NCBI RefSeq assembly: GCF_905220365.1
Contig: NC_061124.1
Span: forward strand, 9,984,501 to 10,048,500
Reading direction: 5' to 3'
DNA from: Vanessa cardui
Lineage: Eukaryota; Arthropoda; Insecta; Lepidoptera; Nymphalidae
Length of the DNA: 64,000 nt
In this document: one piece after another, positions 41,552 through 52,300 of the stretch
How positions within the stretch are numbered: the first letter of the stretch is position 1
How the letters are laid out: the number at the start of each line of letters is the position of its first letter
The notes under the pieces: generated by a model
What the model saw: the letters and a program-made list of their open reading frames with translations, nothing else
The model's database searches: none
Told to the model about the DNA's origin: nothing
Translations under genes and position numbers: made by a program

Positions 41552-42863
41552 TGGTGAAGCTGAAACATATCCACTTCATGAATGCGTTTTCATTGGAGAT
41601 GTTCGAAAGCTGTCTTCGTTACTGAGATTTAACGATGTGACGCGAAAAGATAAACATGGGAATACTGCTTTACATCTAGCAGTAATGCTAGGTCGCAAAG
41701 ATTGTGTACAACTGTTGCTGGCTCATGGCGCGCCTGTTAAAGTGAAAAATCTTGCTGGTTGGTCTCCACTTGCAGAAGCGACTAGCTATGGCGATCGTCA
41801 AACGATTTCGTCTCTCGTCCGTAAACTTAAACAACAAGCACGAGAGCAGATGGAGTGTAGAAGACCAGATCTCATTAGAGCTTTGTCTCAGATACAGAAC
41901 TTTTATATGGAATTGAAGTGGGACTTTCATTCTTGGGTGCCATTGGTGTCCAGAATATTACCCTCAGATGTGTGTAAGATTTATAAATCTGGATCAGGAA
42001 TCAGATTGGATACAACCTTGGTTGATTTTACAGACATGAAGTGGGAGAGGGGTGATATATCCTTTATTTTCCAAGGAGAAAAACCACCAAGTGAATCACT
42101 AACTGTTCTCGATAACAAAGTCAAAGTATTTCAAAAAGTTCGTTATGAAGAAACTGAAAATGAGATTGAAGATGAGGTGGACATAATAATGTCAAGTGAT
42201 ATTTTAGCTGCACAAATGTCCACTAAAGGTATTTCATTTGCAAGAGCTCAGTCTGGCTGGATTTTCCGTGAAGACCGTAAAGAGACAGTGGCTGGTCTAT
42301 ACAAGAGTGATATTTACACAATTACAGGTCTTGTATTGGAGTCACGGAAAAGGAGAGAACATTTGTCTACTGATGATTTGCAGAAGAATAAAGCTATCAT
42401 AGAGAGTTTGACTAAAGGTAATACCCAACATTTAGATACAAATGGAGAACCTGTGAGGCGAGCTTCTCTGAACCCTCCTCCTGAGAGTGGTATTGATTGG
42501 GAAACATACATATCATCACCTGTCGGGCAATATCCTAGCTTGGGGAGGGAACTTGTGTATAAGGAATCATCTAGAAATTTTCGAGCTACTATAGCTATGA
42601 GTGATGATTTTCCTCTGAGTGTAGATATGCTTCTGAATGTACTTGAAGTGATTGCTCCCTTTAAACACTTTGCCAAATTACGACAATTTGTTGCTATGAA
42701 ATTACCCAAAGGATTTCCAGTAAAAATAGACATCCCAATTCTTCCAACTGTTACTGCAAAGATAACATTTCAAAAATTTGATTTTCGTGATGATATACCT
42801 GATGATTTGTTTATTATACCAGAAGACTATGTTGAAGATCCGTTACGTTTTCCTGATTTATGA
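41532..42863 (+). CDS. ANKRD13C: Ankyrin repeat domain protein 13C
   Basis: A 443-residue protein in one uninterrupted exon. Ankyrin repeats occupy roughly residues 14-100, with a classic repeat at 40-69 (HGNTALHLAVMLGRKDCVQL). The rest, about 145-440, is the ANKRD13/GPCR-chaperone domain. Its recognisable signatures are the 'YKSGSGIRLDTTLVDFTDMK' block at 151-170, the block at 242-275 (GWIFREDRKETVAGLYKSD) and the C-terminal DDIPDDLFIIPEDYVEDP. No ubiquitin-interacting motifs follow, which separates it from ANKRD13A/B/D and fits ANKRD13C. In mammals ANKRD13C sits on the cytosolic face of the ER and influences folding and export of certain GPCRs. The ATG is the first in frame. The absence of introns is notable. 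Human ANKRD13C is longer, mainly from an N-terminal extension. Confidence 0.93.
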   Translation: MSTLICNGEAETYPLHECVFIGDVRKLSSLLRFNDVTRKDKHGNTALHLAVMLGRKDCVQLLLAHGAPVKVKNLAGWSPLAEATSYGDRQTISSLVRKLKQQAREQMECRRPDLIRALSQIQNFYMELKWDFHSWVPLVSRILPSDVCKIYKSGSGIRLDTTLVDFTDMKWERGDISFIFQGEKPPSESLTVLDNKVKVFQKVRYEETENEIEDEVDIIMSSDILAAQMSTKGISFARAQSGWIFREDRKETVAGLYKSDIYTITGLVLESRKRREHLSTDDLQKNKAIIESLTKGNTQHLDTNGEPVRRASLNPPPESGIDWETYISSPVGQYPSLGRELVYKESSRNFRATIAMSDDFPLSVDMLLNVLEVIAPFKHFAKLRQFVAMKLPKGFPVKIDIPILPTVTAKITFQKFDFRDDIPDDLFIIPEDYVEDPLRFPDL

Positions 42864-43117
42864 CGCTTTGATATTCTAACACTGTTTCAAATTAGTGAAA
42901 GACCAATATGGAAACGTGAAGTTAAGTGTGGTCGGGTACGGCGCACCCATAGTGATAAGCACTGCAACAGGTCTACACATGGCCTCCTCACTATTGAGAT
43001 TCCAATGTTATTTGGCCTTGGTAGTTCTTATTCCAGCCATTACATTCTCTTTGTTGAGTAGAGAAAAAATACTATTGATTTGTAAATTTTGTGGTGAATT
43101 GTCATGTATTTATGTTA

Positions 43118-43123
43118 AATAAA
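43118..43123 (+). terminator. Candidate polyadenylation signal of ANKRD13C
   Basis: AATAAA 255 bases after the stop codon is the first canonical signal in the 3' flank. Later ones exist, for example near 43479. Confidence 0.55.
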
Positions 43124-44686
43124 TGTTTTTATCTTCATTTATAGATCCATTTTTTAATTTTTGTAATAGTATTACAAGTTTTCAATATTATTAGTTATAT
43201 CATATTATGAGTGATTAGAAATTATTTATTTCAATTAATTGATTTGATAATTTTAATGTGTTATTAAATATTTATTACATTTTATATACTTTAGTTTAGG
43301 CCATACACTCTTGTAAACTTTTATTTATACAAATTAGACAATTTTAGAGTAAGATGTTACCCCGATACGAGATGGCCTGAATCTAACACACACAACAAAC
43401 ACTAGGCCTATTTGAAATTATAATGAGGTGTATTTATCATGCTCACTTTGAATGTTGCAGCATATATGTTGCAGTCACAATAAATTATTACCAAAACTTG
43501 ATGCTGTAATCATTGTTTGTACAAAAGATGTAAAAAAAGATGTTTAATAATTTTAAATAATAAACTTGATTTATACAGAATTATTACTTAATTATGCCAT
43601 ATTTTAAAGTTGACCACTGTGGCGCCATCTGAGTGGAAAATATAAACATACACCTCATTTTAAAAGTTCCTGTAAAATGCTTGTAGATCATGAATTTCAC
43701 TTAATATTCTCTTATTTCAAATGACAATGTTTTATTCATAGATCATTAGGTAATATAATTAGTAGAGAATGGAATTTAATATGATGTATTTGTCAGTGTT
43801 AGAAATTTACTTCTATGTACCACTTGGATCAGTGATATCATTGATACCAGCCCAATCATTTCAAAGTCCTTGTGCCTTCTGGATTTCTTATTTGTAGTGT
43901 GGTGTTGTAAAGAATGTTGCTAATCATTTAAAAATAAAAAGACCTTTAGAAGTTATTTATAAATGTTTAATATAATGTCATATCCATATTAGCACATTAT
44001 AAAGTAGAAAATGGCTCACATAGTAAATGTACCTGTGTAACTAATATCAATTTTGTGAATATATTAATGTATAATAATGCATTGTAGCTATTTGACAATA
44101 ATGTACGAATCCCACCTAATACGCCGTTTAAAAATATATATATTTTTCTTGCCCATAGTTTACTACTATCTTTATTTTGAAAGATTTTATATGTATATGT
44201 GCTGAAAATTCAATGGTATTAAGAATTTTGAAATGTTGCAATAAATCTTAAAAACAATAGCTTAAGTTTTTCTTTTCGTTAAAATTGTTTTAATAGCTCC
44301 CTCTAAAGAATCTAATTTTGACTATAATTAATAATAATATCATGTTTTTATCTAAATTTTATTGAATGTTAAGAATTATTTTAGTAGACTATAAAATTGT
44401 ACAAGACAAAAGTAGTATTATTATGGGTCCTATAAATAAATATAATTTCAATCTAAACTTGAGTATCTATTATAAACAATTAATTTCATTATATTGAAAG
44501 TTAACTATGTACATTATTTCCATTAAATGTCCATATTAATAAACTCGTTTCATTAAGTAGAAAATAATTTATTGTTTTAGAAATTGGCAACATATTATAA
44601 TATTTTTTATTCGAAAGTGAATTAGTATAAGGATACATTTAGAAAAGCCTAAAGCATAATTTAGTTTCAAAGAAAATTAAATATAG
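43124..44686. other. AT-rich 3' flank and intergenic DNA
   Basis: No gene or repeat family recognised. It could include longer ANKRD13C 3' UTR forms. Confidence 0.4.
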
Positions 44687-44970
44687 TAAGGGGCCATCCA
44701 TAAATTACGTCACACTAATTTCATTATTTTTGACCCCCTCCCCCGTCCTTGTCACAGCTGGTCACGTTTGTGAGACCCCCCCCCCTACATAGTGTGACGT
44801 CACATACTTTATACTCATTTTTAAATCTAGAAATAATTATTTTATTAAAACAGCAGTTCCGTATTTTTTTTATTTCAATTTAAATTATTTTTTGAAAATT
44901 AAGATCAAATCAAACATTTAAACGAATTAACAAAATAAATACGATTAATTATATTAATTAAAGAACAAAC

Positions 44971-45684
44971 TTAATCATCTTGAGTCCATGGACTTAAAAC
45001 CCACTCCTTTAAATTATTTATAACTGGCATAGCAGCCACTACATTCTCGTTAGGGTTGTTAATGTCAGGAAGATTCGATGTGTCAACATCTTTTTCATCA
45101 AACCATACCGCATTATCATCATTATCCATACAAAGAATTTCTCTGGCACGTCTAGCAGCAATTCGTTGAGGACGAATCTTCGCGATGGAAAACATTTCTT
45201 GTTGTTTCTTATGTAATTCCTTGTGTTGATTAGTGGCCTTGTATGATGCAAAATATAGACCACAGGTGGCACATGATCGCTTAAACAAGTATGCCTCGAC
45301 ACTGAGGCAATAGCTATCATACGGAACTTGCTTCAAATGTGATGACGCCCGAAGATCCAAAGCTAGCTGAAGTAACAGTGGAGCGAATTTACCCTCGGGG
45401 TTATCTTTTTCTATGGTTACATAACCGCTTGACGTCTGATTAATTAAAACAGGTGGTGGTAAAAACCCCTCTTGTAACAGTCGCCAAAGGCTAGATCGTC
45501 GTACACCACAACATGAGACAACCTCGCATTTTACTATTTGTAATAAATATTGTGATTCACGCACATGATTTGCGTACCAAGTCGCATCATTCTTCAATTC
45601 CTTAGCCTGTATATTATTCAGTCCAGTATCTGTTGGCCCAATGTATTCGGCAACCACAGGAAAATCATGACCAATTGGCTCCAA
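44971..45684 (-). pseudogene. Transposase C-terminal part in a shifted frame, with C2H2 zinc finger
   Basis: This frame continues the transposase after the break (GHDFPVVAEYIGPTDTG...) and ends at TAA 44973-44971, 281 bases from the left tip. A classic C-X2-C-X12-H-X3-H zinc finger (beginning CATCGLYF, ending HKELH) lies about 140 residues in. The tail is acidic. The 67-bp overlap with the upstream frame and the lack of its own plausible start mark it as the severed 3' part of one gene, not a second ORF. Programmed frameshifting is possible but no obvious slippery site is seen. Whether this copy is active therefore depends on one small lesion. Confidence 0.7.
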
Positions 45685-47066
45685 ATATTAGCCAGCACAA
45701 TGCCTGCACTCTCAAAGTTTCGTTTTTCTAACTCCAAATAAGTTGTTCGATTACTGGAATCGAGATGGGAACCAAAATTGTCATATTTTAAAACAACACC
45801 AGTAAGTTCGCGACTAAGAGGCGCCATTCGTCGTTCCACTCTGTTGAAAGCACTTCTTCCTGGAGCATTTGTGGCAATGTAAATAGCATCCAAGTCAAAA
45901 TTTTTAAAATGTTGTATAGCTGAAACTATAACCCGCTCGTATCGTGGATTTTCGTCGGGACCACCATCACAATTAAAAATAAATTCGGGTTTTATAAAAC
46001 CTTCGCGAGTTTTTATAAACTTTTCGAAAGCAGGCATTTCAGAAAGTTTATGAATGTCTGTGGCATGAGTCTCTGCATTAGAAGAAGAATGCTTTCCACT
46101 ACGAATTGCCACGTATGTAGGCCCAGTGTGTGCTTCAGGTTTCCCTTCACCGTCCTTCTTTATTACAATGCCTGCATAGACAGAGGGAATAAGTTTATGT
46201 TTTTCCGCGACCACGAAATCATGATCTGGTAATTTTACACGATAATCAAGGTGCATTAATATTGGTGCTTGAGCGTTTGCTGCTGTAATACCCAATGGCA
46301 CGCGTGCTTTGTCATCCATTGATAAAAAGAAAACTTGATCAGGACCCAAAATTGAAGCTAACGATTCAAGATTTCTTATAGTAGCAGTACAGAATGTGCC
46401 ATCTTTATGTTTCAAATGTAGCGTAGAATCTGGTTTACACAGTTTTACAGGAACAGTTACGACGTGTCTTTTTCCTTCCTCTGTATTGACTCGTCTGGGA
46501 AGAAGTCTCAAGTATAACCCTGATCGACTGATAGAATATCCTTGTTTACAAAGTTCTGCTTGTAAATCGTCTAATGTTTTGCAGCACCTTATAGTTTCTG
46601 TGCGACGTCGATCATCAGCTGCACCACCGAAAATTGCAATCTCCTTTATGACTTCAAGTATACCGGATTGGTTTTCTTCTACTCTAGGACGACCGACAGA
46701 ATCTCGAATTTTTAGAGCTGCTGCAAATTCGGCATTACTTTCACAGAGCTTTGATATTTTTTGTTTCTTCGAGTCACGACTTTTTTTTTGTCTTTCCGCT
46801 GCGCTAACCTTTCGTTTCAAAATGTTTTTTTCCTGCTGAATATCCTTTCTCAAAGTTGCTATTCTTTTTATTGCTTCATCTGTAGCTATACCAGTATCGC
46901 GCGCTAATATCAAGCTGTTGAGTTCAGATTCCAGAACTACAATCTTATTCCTAGATGCGCTCTGACTAGGCTTTGGTTTAGGTATTGCTTGAAGTAACTG
47001 GCATTCACTTGATTGTATAACGATATCCTTATTAATGTCTTCTGGCATGTCTTGCTTAATACTTCC
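45618..47066 (-). CDS. Transposase exon 2, DDE-like catalytic core (5' part, before the frameshift)
   Basis: The exon begins after the acceptor tttttttaattgcag (ag at 47068-47067), phase 0, joining exon 1 in frame. Numbered in the spliced protein, a lysine-rich coiled segment covers about residues 130-200. A helix-turn-helix-like stretch (SISRSGLYLRLLPRR) lies near 270. The candidate catalytic acids are D343/D344 in FFLSMDDKARV, D459 in FNCDGGPDEN and E503 in FNRVERRMAPLS. The D-D-E order and spacing suit a cut-and-paste transposase; I assign it from motif logic, not from a search. This frame terminates at 45618, but homology-like sequence continues in another frame from about 45675, so a small indel has broken the gene. 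Confidence 0.75.
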   Translation of the reverse strand, partial: GSIKQDMPEDINKDIVIQSSECQLLQAIPKPKPSQSASRNKIVVLESELNSLILARDTGIATDEAIKRIATLRKDIQQEKNILKRKVSAAERQKKSRDSKKQKISKLCESNAEFAAALKIRDSVGRPRVEENQSGILEVIKEIAIFGGAADDRRRTETIRCCKTLDDLQAELCKQGYSISRSGLYLRLLPRRVNTEEGKRHVVTVPVKLCKPDSTLHLKHKDGTFCTATIRNLESLASILGPDQVFFLSMDDKARVPLGITAANAQAPILMHLDYRVKLPDHDFVVAEKHKLIPSVYAGIVIKKDGEGKPEAHTGPTYVAIRSGKHSSSNAETHATDIHKLSEMPAFEKFIKTREGFIKPEFIFNCDGGPDENPRYERVIVSAIQHFKNFDLDAIYIATNAPGRSAFNRVERRMAPLSRELTGVVLKYDNFGSHLDSSNRTTYLELEKRNFESAGIVLANIWSQLVMIFLWLPNTLGQQILD

Positions 47067-47636
47067 CTGCAATTAAAAAAAAACATGTAAAATGTTGAAT
47101 ATGGACATTTCATATAATCAAATAAATGTTAAATATTAGTTATAATTAGAGGGGATTTAAAAATTGACATTATTTGTTTACTTTTTAGTTGTCACTATTT
47201 TTAAGTCGGTTATTTTTTGTTAAAAAAAAAAACAACTCAAACAAGTCAACGTAAAGAAATATTTTTGAATTATTAAAATATCTCAGAAATTGGAAGAGTT
47301 CTATCGATTTCTCCAGGATCTCATCATCAGATTACGACTTAATGTATAAGTATGGAATTACCTCGGAATAATACCCTATCAAAAACAAAATATTTTTTCA
47401 AATCGGTCAAAGCGTCTGCGAGTAATAATCTCATAACAAACATAAAAAAATAACAAGTACCCGAATTGAGAACCTCTTCCTTAGTCTTAGTCGGTTAAAA
47501 AGTTCCTTTCGGGATTACCCGAATATACAGACAAACAGAAGATTAAACAAAAGTTCAAAGTGGGTTTCACTCTTATAATAATTTGTAATACCTAGTCATT
47601 TTAGTTTGGTTGTTAAACTTCAAATTTCGAACTTAC

Positions 47637-47912
47637 CTTTACGTCCTCGGACTCCAGTTGTATTCGTGGTGATGACGACGATGGAATTTTCGAATAAAAA
47701 TTCATAATTGTCGCTTTCTTTTTTGTAATTTTTATTTGTAATTCTTTTATTTTACATTCTACTTTATCTTTAACATTGTCATTACTTTTCAAACTTTTCC
47801 ATAAATTGTTAATTTCCTCCTGTACAATTTGTTTTTTTTTATCAGCATAAGCTGCACTGTATGTTTCATATAGTTTACAATAAAGATTACCTAAGTCACT
47901 CTTTTTATTCAT
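47637..47912 (-). CDS. Transposase exon 1
   Basis: Ninety-two codons run from ATG 47912-47910 to the donor AAG|gtaagt (gt at 47636-47635), phase 0. The peptide is lysine-rich and helical (NNLWKSLKSNDNVKDK) and ends in a serine/proline stretch before the junction. The first in-frame stop beyond the donor is a few codons into the intron, so splicing to exon 2 is needed. Its role is probably DNA binding or multimerisation, by inference. Confidence 0.7.
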
Positions 47913-48346
47913 TGTAAATTTGTTTTGTAAGTATCACAGTATACAGTATTAAATCAAAAAATAGTAAAACTAAGAAAACGGCAATGTTTCATCCACGTAA
48001 GTTAGTTGTCAAATGAAATAAATGAAATAATATTATTATTTTCGCCGCTCGTACGATGCGTTGGCGGCATTTATCAAAGGGTATTAGACGATCGGCGCGT
48101 AACACTAGTATAGCGAGTTGCTGACAAAACAATTCAAACCTTATGTATCTATACATAGAGCTGCAAATGTTTTTGAATATTTTGTCAATAGTTCAATGTT
48201 TATATTTTAACACTTTAGATTATGAGTTTTGAAATGTGACGTCACCAAATTTAGGACCCCTCCCTCCCCCTTGTCACACAATGTCACACTACGTCGACCC
48301 CCTCCCTCCCCCTTAACGTGTGACGTAATTTATGGATGGCCCCTAA

Positions 48347-49233
48347 TAGGTGACATTATAACTCTGAAATTAATTATTTAAGATAATCATAAACTAAATG
48401 GTTAAACTAAAACACTTCTCCCACTCGTGCATTTCGCTTGCTCCTGTTTGTACGATTACTCTATTTATAATAGTTAATGGTAGAATCAAAATGTAAACAA
48501 CTGAACTAGTTACAAATATTTATTAGTAAATATAACAAATGACTAGCATTTACAGTAAAGTTCAAAACTAAATCAGAAAACCATTAGAAAGTATTATACA
48601 AAAATAAATAATTAACTTTAAAAAATATTTACGTGTATCGCCAAGGATCGACAAAATTATATGTTTTACCCGTTTTTCACATGTATGTGACGATACTGAT
48701 TAAAAAATGTGCGAATTCAATAATTTGAAGAGAGAAGCACAAGTTTTGCACAGTATAAAATACATATTGCGTCCCTCGTTGATTTATATTATATTGAACA
48801 AGTCAACATATATTATTTAAAAGACATAATAACTGTTTTGTCATCAGTACCAAAAATTGACCGTCATGGTGAAAATAGTTTAAAGTTAAATTCAATGACC
48901 ACTCATATGATATATTATATATTGTATGACAAAAAAATTGATAAAACAATACGTAACGAATGCCGTGTTATCGGTTTTCAGTTCGAATGAATTAAAAACA
49001 TGTATTTAATTTGAACAGACTTCGTGAAATCAATACCCCATAGTGTTATGAGATACAATGATTTAGAATATTAATGGAACATTATTTTATATATACTCTT
49101 GATTGCAAAACGATATTGCAATTTAAAAAAGCTCATAAGTCTGAAATTAATGTTCATAATATCGCAGTCGAATAGTTTAAATCATTTAAAACGAACCACA
49201 CATCGGGGTATTTGTTGAGTAGGAAATACAAAT
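48347..49233. other. 3' flank of CCDC39
   Basis: AT-rich. It holds the probable 3' UTR of the minus-strand gene to the right. Minus-strand polyadenylation signals are ATTAAA at 49010-49005 and AATAAA at 48524-48519. Nothing else is recognised. Confidence 0.4.
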
Positions 49234-49334
49234 CTATCTCAATGACTTGCGCGACGTCAAGGTGGACACCATCACGGGAGCAACATCTTCCAATCCTAGT
49301 GTCACAACGCGCAACGAGATCGAAGAACGTCGCG
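49234..49334 (-). CDS. CCDC39: CCDC39 terminal coding exon w19
   Basis: Two bases plus 32 codons and TAG at 49236-49234 (RRSSISLRVVTLGLEDVAP...). Acceptor aatattgtttcag. The 'SSISLRVVTLGL' block resembles the human C-terminal 'SQSSIKVLELKF', which supports this as the true end. The long human serine tail after it is shortened. Confidence 0.83.
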
Positions 49335-52300
49335 CTGAAACAATATTATTTTACGGATATTATAAATGCAAAATTACCTTTCTATTTTCTTGTACGACCA
49401 TACAGAACTCGACAAAATAAGGTCGCTGGAATTCTTAGAAAGGGCATATAGGCAACTTTTTACATCTGTAGACTAACTCCTAAACGTGATGAATGCCACG
49501 GGCGGCAACTGTCTTCAAGTATAATATTCTGTTATAGACTTTATTAATTCAAAGTTATCATACACCTTATACTGGAAATTATCTTAATTTTTGGTCAAAA
49601 GCACTATAAACATACCTTGTTCACGAATATCGTCAATCAACTGTAACAAAAATAAACCATCAGTAGATACATATAAACAACTTAAAAAATGTTTAATTAT
49701 GGTAATACGGCATTACTGGAAGCATAACGTCAGGACTGTTATAACAACATCACTAAACCAAGTGACTTACCTAAACCATCAGTAGATACATATAAACAAC
49801 TTAAAAAAAATGTTTAATAATGGTAATACGGTATTACTGGAAGCATAACGTCAGGACTGTTATTATATCACCAAACGAAGTAACTTACAGCTTTCTCCTG
49901 CACCTTAGGCGCCAGCTGGCGGCGGAAGGCGGCCAGGCGGCGCGTGAACCCCGTGGCGATGCTGACGCCGCTCGCGCTGGACGTCGACGACGCCGAAAAC
50001 AGGCTCTCTGCAATTATTGTTACATTTAAATTTTTAACACAAGCGATTATTAAGTTTTAACCGTCGCTTTGCTTAAAGCCTTTACCTGCATGATCCGTCG
50101 TCGAGTCTTTCGCAAGGAATGTTCCGTTATTTATTATCCTGTTAACACAAAACGAATATATTAAATACATAACTTAAGATATAAAATACATACACAAATC
50201 TTTTATCGGACGTAAAAAAATTGGTAAATTTATATATGAGTAGCAAGTGACTGTTACTCGACGAAAATCTAAACCTTCGGATGGTATATATATTATATTA
50301 AAATTCTTTTATATTATATATATTAAATTAATATTGTTTCTTTTATATAATATTACTAAGAGTATCTAATGTTGCACTATTTATACCTGCTATATAACAC
50401 TATCTCTTACAGCTGTGGGTTGGCTGGAAGGAATTTCTTTTAGAATTAAGCCCGCCATTGTAAACAAAAATTTCATGTTTAAAACTTCTATGTTAAATTA
50501 CTCAGTGCAATAAAGAGTATTATATATGGTTTCAATACTTTTCATTTAGTATATTTAATAATACATACGACCATATTTTATCCTTACGATATTCGGTCGA
50601 TAGAACTCTTTACAAAATTCCAAGGCAACATTTCACGTTAGAAATATATCGCATTAGCAAAAATTAGTAAAATAGTGTGTCCAAATTAGTCCGGGCTTAC
50701 CTCTGCACGAGCGCGAGTGTGCGTCGCTGGTGCGCGGGCAGCAGGCGCTCGGGCCGCGCGGCGGCCAGCAGCGCGGCGAGGCGCGCGGCGGCGGCGGGCG
50801 CGGCGGCCGCCACCTCGCCCAGCGCCTGCAGCGCGCCCTGCGCCGCCTCGCACCAGTCGCGCACGCACAGCGACATCTGCGCACACATCGACAGGCGCAC
50901 GTCATTTGCCGTTGCAGAATTACAAAAATATACTATACGTTCATAATCAATTTAACCTAACCTCACCAGAACGCATACTAGCTTCGTATGAGAAACGACT
51001 GCTTTCCGAAACGGTGGTAGTATTTAATTATCGACGATTCGAAACCGCCTCATTATGAAGTTTACTTGAATAAAATTGATTTGATTTGATATACAGCCAT
51101 ATATTTAAATTGCGTAGATTTAACTGGTTTGATTATTTATAACTCCGACGGGCGGATGACCTCAGTATTTGTTATAAGTTTGCATTTATACATATCTACG
51201 AGCTTTTGTATCAACTATTAAATATTATGTACAATGTGATCCTTTTTTCTTTTGGAGGATCCCAAAAAGGCAGAATAAGCACAAAAGGTATGTTATCGAT
51301 TCATACGGCTACGACTTATAGACACGTGTATCACGCAAAAATAATTTTAAATCAAGATTGGCTGTAACATCTCTCACCTGGAATATCCGCCAATCGTCGA
51401 CTCCCTCGATGAGCTTCTTGGCGCGGCGCGCGTTGTTCTGCACGATTTCGCGCGCCTTCTGCAGGCGACTCTCTTGCTTCTCGACTCGCTCTTTCATGCT
51501 GTCTAGCTCGTTCTCACACTCTGATCTGCGATTAAAGAAATGCCAAAATGGATTACACTGGCATAATAATAATAATAAATACTCATTATTGTACACCAAT
51601 AATAAAAAACAAGGTAAATGGGTAACATGTTTAGTAGATGTACAAAGGCGATCTTATCGCTACGGTAGCAATTTCTTCCAGACAACCTTTGGGCATAGGA
51701 CTGAAAAAAAATTGGAAGCGGTTTGGAGGCGTACAAGAGTTATAAATTAATTGACTAAAATATATTACATACGAATCAATATATATCAATATTCAGGCAT
51801 ATTGGATTAACAAGCCACATAATGACATGTAATGACATAATATATAATTATCTTGATTATTATTGTAAGTACTGATTTTCTAGTCTTTCGTACCATTGGA
51901 AAAGTCTTCATTGTAAGCCAATGGTTGGTTTTCATTTATTTTAAATCAACCAGAGTCTCATTATAATTAAATCAAAGCATTAAAATCAATTAAAAACACA
52001 AAATAAAGAAGTTGTACAAGGGTCATTGTAAGAAAGTAATCCCTCCAAGACAACCTTTCATGTTAGGACACAACATCAATCATTCAACAATCATTGAAAA
52101 GTCTGTGTTTGAGCCTCATTGAACTTTTAATTTAAGTATTATTTTTTTTATGGTATAGGTTGGCGGACGAGCATATGGACCACCTGATGGTAAGTGGTCA
52201 CCATCGCCCATAGACATTGACGCTGTAAGAATTATTAACTATTCCTTACATCGTCAATGTGCCACCAACCTTGGGAACTAAGATGTTGTGTCCCTTGTGC

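Larger units (their letters stand above)
44690..48343 (-). mobile_element. Complete DNA transposon with 26-bp TIRs and TAA target duplication
   Basis: The left end GGGGCCATCCATAAATTACG plus six more bases (44690-44715) is an exact inverted copy of 48318-48343. The element is flanked by TAA at 44687-44689 and TAA at 48344-48346, a 3-bp target duplication. Inside each end is a C-rich, TGTCAC-rich subterminal region with a TGACGTCA palindrome about 100 bases from the tip. The only gene is a minus-strand two-exon transposase. The 3-bp TWA-type duplication recalls PIF/Harbinger or Zator, but the protein does not look like the Harbinger transposases I know. I leave the superfamily open. Perfect TIRs and target duplication indicate a recent insertion. 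Confidence 0.9.

Noticed and set aside
42895..43122. 75-codon frame with a hydrophobic stretch after ANKRD13C
   Set aside because: It opens with GTG, has no good ATG context, sits before the first polyadenylation signal and looks like nothing known. Treated as 3' UTR.
46396..46839. 147-codon plus-strand frame
   Set aside because: Antisense shadow of the transposase exon 2.
50654..51058. Several overlapping frames on both strands
   Set aside because: High GC of exon w15 opens all frames. Only the one joined in phase to w14 and w16 is kept.
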